Origin: Phalacrocorax aristotelis
Lineage: Eukaryota; Chordata; Aves; Suliformes; Phalacrocoracidae
NCBI RefSeq assembly: GCF_949628215.1
Contig: NC_134276.1
Location: 7,219,690-7,283,689 of the forward strand
DNA length: 64,000 nucleotides
Reading direction: 5' to 3'
Positions 27,301 to 39,300 of this stretch are shown piece by piece. Position 1 is the stretch's first letter. The number at the start of each line of letters is the position of its first letter. The notes under the pieces are model-generated. The model saw only the letters and a program-made list of their open reading frames with translations, did no database searches and was not told the DNA's origin. The position numbers were made by a program, and so were the translations under genes.

Positions 27301-30300
27301 CCTGCTCCTGCTGGCCACACCAGTGCTGATACAAAAGGTCTTCCCTCTAAAACAAGCTTATACATTCCAGGTTTTATGAGATAGTTGGGAGTGGACCTTA
27401 GGAAGTGATCTATAATATGTGGGCTGGATGCGTAGTTGTATTTACTTTGCATAAATACTTGATTAGATATCTCAGATTATTTGCTTCTAAAATATCAAAA
27501 GCTGAAGCAAGCAAATGTGGTGGGACTATGTGCAATTCATTGCTTATGATTTCAGTATGGGCTTATTTCATATGACTTGAGATTAGTCTACACAACATTG
27601 CATGTGGGAAATTGCAGGAGGTTTTTTAAAATACTCCTCCTTTCTGTTATCTTGATACCAGACTTTGAAAGAAACTGGTCTGGCATGGCTGTGGGCCTGT
27701 CTCTAATGGCAGGCACTGATCAGGAATTGAGAGGAAACACTGCTGGGAAAGCAATAACCCCACCAGCTTGGGTCGGAAGGGAAAGCCTAGACACTACACA
27801 TGTTTAATATGGTTGTTAGGATAGCAGACCCGCAAGGAATTAATTGACTCTTCCTCTTGCAATGCCATAGTCTCAACCTGGCTGGAAGTGACAGGATAAA
27901 ACAGTATCATTCTGGAGCTTGGCACTGCATAAAGTGAGTTCACAAGTGTGGGTCCTAGACTTGTGTAAGGTAAAAATTTGCACAAAAGCCCTAATTCTTA
28001 AAATCCATGTAATGTGTCTGGAATAATAGGGGTGCTGGGATACCTTGATAATGACATATTTATGGAGTACTGTTAAATTGCACTACCTTACTTGCACCAG
28101 ATCCTCTGCCCTTCAGGATGAGCCCAGGAAAGCTTATCTATTTGGATGGGAGGCCATTTCTGAGTAGACTGTATTGACAATATCGACAACACCTGCAAAC
28201 TCCTTTCTCCAGCTTTGCTCCTGCCTTGGCCGTGTTTCCTCTTGGTTTCTGTCCAGTCTGTGTGGAGTTTGGGCTTTCGCTGTGCTTCTCAGCACTTTGT
28301 TTTGCTGAATTACAGTGCAGGAATTTTTTAATCTGGGTGTATTTGTCAGCTTAGCTTTATACACTCTCTCAGATCAGCCTTGTGAATGCAGCGTATGTGG
28401 GAACTGTTCAGCTTTCCCACCCTAATGGGTTGAGGGTAAACTCATATTTTCAGACCCTTTGTTGTGAAACTTGGTTATAGGATCCTGGGTGTGGTTTTTT
28501 TCTCTACCTTATGTTTTATTCAGAGCAGGGTTTTCAGTATGTAATGCCAAATTAAGAACTCTTTATTCTATGGTAAGTCTGAAGACGCATTGCTTTAAAA
28601 TATTGCGTGTGTTCAATGAGACTTCAAAAAGTTACCTCCTCACCTATAAAAACTGCAGACCGAAGAATGTCTTATCAGTTTCTTGCAGCCCAGGGTACAT
28701 AACAGTATTTTCCTTGTTTAAAATAAGGGAAGGGTTGAAGCATTCATGACCTAGACCTTAAAAATCATGTTTGTCCTGTTGCATAGTAGATGTTGTAGAT
28801 GAGACACAAAGCGCAGGTGCACACAGGTGCTCATAAAAGCAAAAACACAAACTCAAGTGTTTGCAAAAGCAAGAACACAAACTCCAGTTCAGCAGAACAA
28901 AGTTTCTTTAAATATATTTATTTTCAGACTTTAAAAAAAAAAGTACTAGAACTAAGGTTAAAAACTGTAATGTGGAATGATAGTTTTGAAAAGAAAAGTT
29001 GCAATATTGAGCTGTCTGAGAATTCTTTTTTCTTATTTAGGATCAAAGAATAAAAAGAACAGTAATAACCTGCTATACCTCATGTGTGCATATAAGAGGC
29101 TGCTGCAGTTACTATTGAAATATAAGCACAGTTATGTTTTTTTCACCTGTGAGATTGTTCCCGTTACAAGGTCAGCTCGTACCTTAAGTTTGTATGACTA
29201 TGCAAGGCAGTGTATTTCTTAAATGTAGTGTTGAACCAAAAGAGCAAGGAAGAGATATAGAAGTTTCACACCTCAGATTACAACTGGTATTTTTTTCCCA
29301 GCCTTAAGGCTGCTTGTTACTGTGTCATCTTACCTTCTCCATAACAATCTGTTTCCATTGGTAAAATGGGAGTGATGTCGCTTCAGACACACGTGGCAGT
29401 CCAGGGGCCGGTAGCCTTTCAAGGGTGGCTGCCAGATTTTATTTCTAAACTTCAAGGTTACCTGTACTGTGCCCTGGAGAAGGTGGGAAAGTTGTTCTCC
29501 CCTCAGCAGGGCAGACTGTTGCCAGTTACCTGACTGGAGAGAGCTTTGTCCATGCGAGGAGGCAGCTCCTGTTTGAACCTGGAACTTGTTGAGGGCTGGG
29601 AGCTGTTTCCTTGTCCTGAGATACCACATCTGCCCTCAGAAGCATTGTCTTGTGGCTCTGCTGCTTACCAATCAATATCTGAAAGTCTTTTCTCCTGTGC
29701 CAAAGGTAGTTGACCAAAGAAATATTCAGTATCGCAATCTCCTTGTACATTTGTATTGGAAAAAACTGTAGCAGTTGCTTTCTTTCCTAGCTTGAGGTCC
29801 TACTTCCTACCTGGAGAATATTCATTTTTTCTGCCTTGTACTGTTTGCCCCATCCCCAAAATCATAAATGTGTAAGTTGGTTAATGCCAGCATTTTCTAT
29901 ATAAAGTTAAGATACTGAATGTGGTGGTTATATGAAGACCATAGCTGAATCCACATCTAACTTCCATCTCCTAAAAAACAAATGCTTTTTCATATCTGAG
30001 ATAAACTGATGTTTAGATAAACTCAAATTATAAAAATCTGATTGTTTTGGAAAAAAACCCTTAGCACCGTTCTGCAAATAGATTAAATATTTCTTTATAT
30101 AATGTAGGAGCTGTTTCTTCTAGCTGTTTTAATTTCCTCTTATTTGGACTATACTTAGTCAGGAAAACAAGTAATAACTCACTTCACCTATGCTATCAAA
30201 CCACAGACTTTATAGATCTTAATTGAAAGAATAGCTTATAAGCTGTACCTCTGCAGGGATGTGTTGTCATCTGTGGCATGTCACATCTTTGCTGTAGTCA

Positions 30301-33300
30301 TGATGGGGTTCCTCTGATTTTTCTGACTTGGATATTTTGCAAAACTCTATTTTTATCAGATTTTGGCACTTTTCTCCACTTTGATTTCAGTCCTAGAAGT
30401 ATAAACGTAGGACAAGGATGGAGACAGCAGCACCAATACTGCTCAGAGAGTGGCTGTATTTACATAAAGGTTGCTCAAAAGATACCAGAAATACTCTTTC
30501 TGTCATGCCAATAGAAGTGTTATTGCATTCTTTAACAAGCAAAGAAATTTTGGTAAGGAAACGAAGCAGCAAGAATATCCCCTTGCTATGGAAAGGACAA
30601 AGTTTGCTTCTAAATCTGATGAGAACAAGCTAAATAGAAAACTTTAGCTGCCAAGAGGTTATATTCGTGTATGTATAAATAAATCTTTAGTTTGCTTTTG
30701 AAAAAGGCTTAAAGTAATGTCCTGTTTGCTGAAGTTGTTACGTGCTTTTTCTTTGCAGTTCTAAAACGATAACCTCTGTGTTAGACAAACCAGAGGAAAG
30801 ACCTAGGAAGGCAGCAGTCTCACCAGTAAAGGTATGATTGAATACAGCAGAAGTTACCTTTTACATTTTGTGTGCTTCTTTGCTTCAGTTGTAAAGATAA
30901 AGGCTTGAGGAAGAAAGGTAACAAGTTGCAAAAAATGAGTATTTTTTTAATATGAGGGAGATAATGAAAATGACTAATAGTTCACTGCTAAAGTGCTGTT
31001 ATGGCTATAATCAGTAGCTGTCTGTGCTTGACATTGTATCCAGGCACTTCAGCCACTGAAAAAAATTGTCTTGCTGTGTTCCAGTATCTCTACAGTCACA
31101 GAATTAGAGATAAAATTATTTAACTTGCAACAATTTGGGATTTTCAAGTGTGTTTAAGGGGTGGCTTATCTCTGCTGTTGGTGACTTCAAAAAGAACAGG
31201 ATGAGGCTATCGCTAGGAATTCTGAGAGTTTCCTGATTGATGTTTAGGTTTTTTGTCATGCATTCAATTTAAGAGGCATGCTTTCCAATTCTTTGCTGAC
31301 AGGGTAGTGAGGCAGAGGAAATCCCTGCACTTTCATTTATTTTGTCAAGACTGTACTGATAAAACAGTGCGACTGCAATTATAATGTTAATTCCTCTTTC
31401 AGCAAAGGAGAAATCCGTTTAATTCCACTGCATCAGGTGATAACTTGAACAGTGGGGAATCAGAAATCAGACCAGCCGCTCTACCTCAGCTACCAAAGAA
31501 GGGTAAATATACTTATTTAGCATATGACTGTGAATTTCTTGGTGGTTTATATGGAAATTATTTATGCTTTCATTGCTTCTTTTTGTAAGGTATCAAAACC
31601 TGTTTTAACTACTTGGAGTTATCAACTAGTTAATTTCAAACCCCCTGTAAAACATATGAATATACGCAGGAAGTGGCTGTCTACAGGAGTAGATGGGTTT
31701 TACTTCCTTTTTCTTACTGACAGCCTGGTCAGCATTAAGCACCCTATCTGAGAGGGCTGTTCGTCCTGGATTGCTGTTAAGAGAACAGAGAAATTTCCTT
31801 GAATTTGGCATGGCCATCTTTATGACCTTCCAGTCATTGCTGCTATTGGCTCAACAGAAGAAGCTTAACTCTCTCTTTGATCTTTATTTTTTTCCTTTGT
31901 TTCCTCAGTCCTGTTTATTTTCAAATACTCCCTTTCATGCAGTGTTCTCTGCAAGCAAGTAGATGAGTGATGATATATCGCAATGCAGGCACTTGAAGTT
32001 GTAATTTAGAGGTTCATACATGGAAGTTACTCTCCTGTCTCTGTGTCGTGGTTTAGCGGCAGCTCAGCCCCACACAGCCGCTCGCTCACTCCCCACCGGT
32101 AGATGGGGGAGAGAATCAGAAGGGTAACGCTCGTGGGTTGGGATAAGAACAGTTTAATAATTAAAATTAAAAGAAACAACAGTAGAAATGCAATGTAAAG
32201 GAGAACAACGAGAGGCGCAAAGCCCCGGGGGAGGGGGAAGGGAGGGGAGAGGGGGAACGAACCGCCGGAACAAACCGCACGCGCCGCAGCCGCTCGCCGC
32301 CCACCGACCCGACGCCGCGCCGCCTCCGCGCTGCCACTGCCCCCCCCCAATATATTGGCCATGGTGTCACATGGTATGGAATGAACCTGGCATTGGCCAG
32401 TCGGGGTCAGCTGCCCCCACCATGGCCCTGCCCCTCCCAGCCCCCCCCCCGCCACGCGGCAGAGCGCGGGAAGCTGGAAAGGTAGCCGACCCCCACAGTG
32501 AGGAGAATTAACCCCTTCTCAGCCAAAACCAGCACACTCTGTTATGAAGCTTGCCAACAGGAAAAAGGAAGACTTGCACATTAGTAATAAAAAAAATTTC
32601 ACCCCTCTCCTGGGAGATCATTTCTGCATTTTACCGTGTTCCACATCAATGTGGAAGTAGCCTGTTTCCATTTCTGTAGGTTGCTGTTTGTGTTCTGAAC
32701 CTGAAGAGGTGTACGCGTATTCAAAAGCTGCCCTTCCCTGCAAAGTGTGTCCCTTGCAAGAATAATGCTGATCAAAAATTTGGTGTACTCTTTATCTTTG
32801 GAGTCATCAATTAGTTAATATTTTTAGAATAAGAAATAACTGCCGGGTTTTAATCTGGTAAAAATTCCTGTTACGTACAAATGAAATCAACACCTATGTT
32901 GAACATCCACATGTGTTTTACTGTAGGAGTTTTTAATAAACCAATGTAATCACTGTATTCTAGGTCTGCACTGTGTCATACCCCTCTGTTTATGCAGATG
33001 AATGTCATGTAAACTCATTATTTCTTCTCTATATATGTCTTACAGAAGCTTTGTCACTCTCAGAAGAGAGCCAACCTGAACCAAACTTAAAAAATTATGA
33101 AACAGAGGAACATAAGAAGCCTTCTGTAGAACCTACTGATGAATCACAGAAAGGACTAGTTAAGCGTCCTGTCCCAAAAGCTAGAAAATTAATTCATAAG
33201 GCAACAGATCCCGTGTCCCAAAGAGAAGACTCTGTTCCAAAACAAGCCAAACAGACTGCGAAGATCAATGGCGTTGGTACACCACCCAGGGGCATTCTGA

Positions 33301-36300
33301 AGCGTAGTTCAAGTTCAAGTTCCACTGACTCAGAAGTTCGTGTTAGTCAGATGTTAGATGTTCAGAAAAAGAGTGCTCTTCCTACTGCAACTATTTTTGA
33401 AGGAGAAGCAGAGAAGAACTCTCTTACGGAAGAAGTGGAAGACTCCACACACGTTTCACTGGAAAAACTGAAACAAGTGAGGTTCTCATCTAGCACAGAT
33501 AAAGGAGAACCTCTGCAAAGCCCACAGCTACACCGTGGTAGAGAAAAAGGAGAGTTTGATTTGTTAGAATCTGATGAAAAGAAGAGTGGTGGAAATAATG
33601 CTATTAAATCAGATTCATTTGGGAATAAGCAAACTTCTGCTGTAAAGCCTCTGGGAACCTATTCATCCGCTTTACAAGTAAAACCAACAGATGCCTTACG
33701 AGATGATACATCAGCATCTGGTCCTTGTGACACTAATAGGTCAGTCGTCCTCGTTAATGAAGCCTTGCAGACAAAGACCGTTACTCCTAAGAAACTTGAA
33801 ACTTCACAGAAGACCTCCAGCAACAGCCTGCCAAACAGCAATAATGAGCTGAGTGTTGATGAGACACAGGAAAATAAAGCCCACCAGTTCTTGAGCCCAC
33901 CAGTTCATGAATCAAAGTCACACAAAAACTTTACTGGTAAGAGACTAGTAGGAGTGAAGAACAGAATACAATAATGTATAGTACATTAATGTTTAAACCA
34001 CTTGTATCTAAGAATTAACAACTAGGAAATGGAAATAGGAATGTGCTACATACTTCAGAATTAAATTCTAAATCACTTCTTTGTATTTCAATGCTCTAAC
34101 GTAGTCAATATTTTTAAAATTATATTTTATTCATATTCTTAAGAGCTAACAATCAGATCAGAGCATGGATAGGCACCTTTATCGTGGATGATGAAGATGA
34201 AGTGTTAGCATTTGGATAAAATTCCTGTTATAAGGCCTGGTAGATCTGTCTGTATGGGAACTGAAGAATTTCTGGTGTACTGCTGTCGGCTGTCCTTGGT
34301 AGTAATCATGTTGTGACTTGGGGACTCATGGGACTAAACATAAATGTGCTGGGTTGTCCCTCCCCTGCCTCGACCCCCCTTCAATGTAGGTATTTCCTTT
34401 AGAATGGGGTTAGCCAATTTTATCTGCTTGCACCCTCAAAAGTAATACTTTATATATATCCAGTAATACTTTTATAGATATCCAGTAGGATATCTCAGTG
34501 CAGGAATATCTCAGTGCAGGAATTTATTTTTCACTCTCTTGCCTGCAGTATGGTTCTTTCTAAAAACACAAGGACAGAGAACTCTTGTCCCTGCTAACAG
34601 TGTTTTAAAAAAATCTGAGAGATCTTTCAAGATAGCTCAAACATCTGTAGCATCATGTGTCTGATTCCTAACTCAGATAAGTTTGTTTACATTGTAGATG
34701 AACATCAGCTTTCTGCTAAGACAGAAGCACATGAGGTGTCAAATACCAATTCTACAAGTCTTCAGCAAGGTAAGCCTGATCTTGTTGAGGAGCGAGGTGC
34801 TAAAACCACTTTCAAGCCTGACAAACATGCTGATGAACTCATGAAAGTTGCCAATGAATCTGTATCAAAAGTTTTAGATTGGTTCAAAAGAAGTTCTGGT
34901 ACTGAAGATAGGAAACATGTGTCAGCTAGATCCCAAGGCAAGGAACCCGAAAAGGAAGTGGACTTCTCAACCAGAACAGCAGTTCTTCCTACAGAACACA
35001 GTGAGCCTAGCATAGACGGAAAGACAGAAGTTACAGAAGAGTTACCCTTTAGAAAGATTGAACAACAGAACAGTATTTCACCTGCATCATTTATTTCAGA
35101 AGATATACAGCTGGTAAAAGAGAGGATGAAACCTAGGAAAGGGGAAGAGAATGAGGCTCCAAATGACAAATTGCTAACTGAATTAGACTCTACAAGTCTT
35201 GAAGAAAAAGAATATCACCAAGACATCAAGCAACAAAATAAAAAATCAAATCTCACGGAACATCAAGAACACAAGCTACCAGCTCAGAAATGTGAATCGG
35301 AGAAGGCAATACAATTAAAAAGTAGACTGAGGAAGATCAGAGCTTTCTGGGAAGGGGATAAAACTATGCCCAGTCACAGAGAGAAAGAAGTTAGTATCAA
35401 CACTAATGCATCAGGTGGCGGTGCCTTGAAAGGTCTTAGAGAAAGTGACAAAATAAAACCAACTGCAGTATACCGACCTAATGGATTGCATGATCAAAGC
35501 AAGAATACATTAAGAAGTGCTGAACTAAGTTGTGCAAACCAGGCTTCAAGAAATGAACATCAAAACTCTTTTGAGTTTGGACCAGGCCACGCAGTTGAAA
35601 AGCCAGAAAGAACACTTTCATCTGATGGCGAAGTTCATGAATATACAGAATCGCCAAAAGCCAATAACTGGCAGCCAAGTGTTGGTGCCACTTCAGCTTC
35701 CCCAGAAAGCAGAGACAAAAATGAGAAAGAAACACGTGAAGGAAAAGTTGCTGCTTGTTCCCAACAGAAGCCCAGCTTCCAGGTTTTGTCTTTAAAAGAA
35801 AAAATGAATGAAAAGTCCAAGAATCAAATTTCAGATCCTTCACAGTTCCAGATTTTGAGAAACTTCTGGGATACCAGAGTTAAATTACAGAGCAACGTTG
35901 ATAGGGGAGATGTTTCTTTGCCAAATAACACTAGTTCAATAACCTATGGAAGAAAATCAGAGGAAGATAAAGGCAGAGATGGTGTGAGCAAGCAAGGATT
36001 AATTCAGCGACAACCCCAAACATCTGAGAGAGAAAAAACACAGACACTAGATTCTGTGGCATGTGAACTGCCTCTAGGAACTCCTACCCTGAAAGGTCTG
36101 AACGTGACGCATACAGAAAATACAGCTGCTGTCCAGCTGGACAGAAAACCAGTTATCTCAAAACCTCAGGAAAAGATGGGTCTTCCAGAGCAAGAAGTTA
36201 AAGAATGTGTAGAAAAAAGTGTTGTGTCATCAAAAGACCATCACATTTCCTTGCAGTTGCTCCAATCAGCTGGTGATAAAGATGCTTTAAAGGAGACAGC

Positions 36301-39300
36301 AGTAGATGACTGCCTATGTTTACCTATAGAAAAAGTGGAGAACAAGACTACTCCATTAGATATCCATCTTCCTAAAGAGGAAGCTGAGCTTGATGTATTG
36401 AAACTAGGCCTAAAGAATGGAGAAACGGAAGCCTCTGAGATGTCATCTAGCTTGAAACTTAAAGAAAACATTTCGAAAGGGACAGCTTTTCACTCAAATC
36501 AGTGCAAGGTCTTAGAAAAAATAGTAGAACATAGCCATGATATTTCTCCTGCTGATCAAAAAGAAGTAGGCAAAAGCACAGGAAAAGTGGATGTGGCATC
36601 AACATATGAGCATGAAGACAAAAAAAGCCTCAGGAAACTATTTAGGGAATGTGAACCTTTCTGTCTACCACACCAGGCAGCAGACAAGGATGATACTCAT
36701 GAGGGTTCTCAGAGGCCTCAAGTTGGTTTGCAGAACCTGCTTAGAGAAACTTTCGCATTTCAACCTTCTGAATATAGAAGGGTGGGAACGAAAACATCTG
36801 ATGACATGAATAATATATCACAAACTAATTGTAATGTAGAATCAACATGCCAAGAAGATACTGGTCAACCTGAAGAGGTCAATGAGACTATTGAAAAGTC
36901 TGTTGCCCCCTCCAGGGCCAGTGACTTGAGCTCTGCTTTAGAGAAATTGCTGAAGGAGGCCTCTGAAACACCACCTCTTAAACCAAAACATGCCAACAGC
37001 ACAGCACAGAGAACTGCTGAGGTGGAAGTTAGAAGCACGACCAATGATCATGATGGAGAGTTGCCGCAGGAAATCAGTGAGACCGTAGAAAAATCCGTTG
37101 CCCCCTCCAGGGTCAGTGGCTTGAGCTCTGCTTTAGAGAGGCTGCTGAAGGAGGCCTCTGAAACACCACCTCCTAAACCAAAACGTGCTGACAACACCGT
37201 ACAGAGGATTGCTGAGATGGAAGTTAAAAGCACGACCAGTGATCGTGATGGAGAGCTGCCGCAGGAAATCAGTGAGGCCATAGAAAAGTCTGTTGCCCCC
37301 TCCAGGGTCAATGACTTGAGCTCTGCTTTAGAGAAACTGCTGAAGGAGGCCTCTGAAACACCACTTCTTAAACCAAAATGTGCTAAGAGCACAGTGCAGA
37401 GAACTGCTGAGTTGGAACTTAAAAGCACGACCAATGATCATGATGGAGAGTTGCCGCAGGAAATCAGTGAGGCCATAGAAAAGTCCGTTGCCCCCTCCAG
37501 GGTCAGCGGCCTGAGCTCTGCTTTGGAAAAGCTGCTGAAGGAGGCCTCTGAAACACCACCCCCCAAAACAAAAAGTGCCAACAGCACAGCACAGAGAACT
37601 GCTGAGGTGGAAGTTAGAAGCACGACCAATAAGCATGATGGGGAGTTGCTGCAGGAAATCAGTGAGACCGTAGAAAAATCCGTTGCCCCCTCCAGGGTCA
37701 GTGGCTTGAGCTCTGCTTTAGAGAAGCTGCTGAAGGAGGCCTCTGAAACACCACCTCCTAAACCAAAACGTGCTGACAACACTGTACAGAGGACTGCTGA
37801 GATGGAAGTTAAAAGCACGACCAGTGATCGTGATGGAGAGCTGCCGCAGGAAATCAGTGAGGCCATAGGAAGATCTGCCCTGCCCAAGGCTGAATATGGA
37901 GTATTTGATGTTAACTTGCAGAAGCTACCAAAAGAGGTCTCTGAAACACCAGCTTCTGTGCTGGAAAATATGGATAAGAAAATGCAAGGTAAGATACAGA
38001 CTACTCTAGGTATGCCTGCTCCACATCGAGAGGGAGATCATCCTCAAGAGATACAAGAAAAAATAGAAAAAACTTCTGTTTCAAATATTGCAAAATTCAG
38101 TGAATTCCATTGCTCTGTAGAAAAACTTCTTCAAGAAGCATCTGAAGCTTCATGTCCAATATCCAAAGAGTTATGTAAACAAGAAAAGTATGGGGATCAT
38201 ATGTTTCCCTCACAAAAAGAGACTCTGTTCATGATGACGTCACAGCCGCATAATGCTTTAAGTAGCTGTCATACACAGGTGACGGTAGCTATCAAAGGGG
38301 GAGCTCCAGAACAAAGTATCAAGGCTTCAGTAAGTGATCTTGCAGTAAGTGAAACTGAAGCCTCTGATCTTCCTAAAAGGAATAGAGATACTAATATAAT
38401 AGAAAAGAGAGACATGGTTCCAGTTGATCCTCCTCCCTTGGAAGCAGAGACCAATACGAATGCAATCAAGACATTCAAGATAAATGAAGAAGCAAGGAGA
38501 GATGGAAGCACATCCTCAGGTGCCTCTGAAAAGAATTCAGAATTTAAAGCACTGCTGAAACTCAGAAGTGAAAGCACACCACTTAAAGACAAGAGAAACT
38601 CCCCCCGGCCAGGAGCACAACTCCGCCTAATGTCTCAGCATGGGGATAATGATGAAGAGGAAGGGGATGGCTCGAATCTGGGATCCAAGTTTTCAGATGA
38701 AAACTCTGATTCCCACTCTGGAACCAGAAGTTCAACTCGTGAGCCATTTGATTTCTAAAATTCATGGTGCTGGGTTGTTAAATATGGCTACAATATTTTT
38801 TTGGTAGCCAACTTGAAATACGTTAACCAGAAGCCTGTGCGATCCTTATTTCTTAATCGAATGCTTTGGATATTTTTTGGGGAAGGATGGGAAAAACTAA
38901 TTAAGTCCTTTAATAGGAAAGTGTTTGACAAACACATACCCCATTTGGGTAAGCCTTTTTGGTAAGGGGAGTTTAGCAGCATGAATCAATCGCATCAGTC
39001 TTCATGATTTACCCTTTTCTTCCTCCCCCGTGGCATTGCCTTCAAATCGATAACATTGCACCACTAAAAATCTGGTATTTCTTTTAAATATACCAGATTA
39101 AAAGAGGGGAAAAAATACCAGTGGCTGACTGAGTTCATGCTTTAGTTTGACTAGCTTGTCTTCAAAGGTAAATACTTACCAGTGGAGTGGCTGGATATAA
39201 AGACAATACCAATACTCTGCGCTATTTCATTTAGCATTGCTGCCTGTTGCGCTAGAAGGTGGCCATATAAATGAAGTGGTCTGTTTATTAGGATTCTCAT

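Larger units (their letters stand above)
24680..30758 (+). other. SYTL2 intron 3
   Basis: A 6.1-kb intron containing the minus-strand CR1 at 26748-27338 and a two-copy 30-bp tandem duplication at 28835-28893. I see nothing else recognisable. Confidence 0.8.

Noticed and set aside
32027-32455. Open frames of 142 and 107 codons over the intron 5 LTR
   Set aside because: Produced by the GC-rich LTR; no retroviral or host protein similarity seen.
32973-33045. Upstream ATG making exon 6 look like a separate 333-residue gene
   Set aside because: The acceptor TGTCTTACAG at 33045 and phase agreement with exon 5 show that this is intron.
34655-34697. Upstream ATG making exon 7 look like a separate intronless gene
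   Set aside because: The acceptor ACATTGTAG at 34697 and matching phase 1 with exons 6 and 8 make it an internal exon; a separate start is not excluded but has no support.
36884-37858. Regular repeats considered as a CRISPR array
   Set aside because: Units are 195 bp, contiguous, coding, without spacers, in a vertebrate gene.
37048-37887. Long antisense open frames over the SYTL2 repeat array
   Set aside because: They are shadows of the sense repeat: the same codon pattern repeats in all units, and there is no independent promoter or splice signal.
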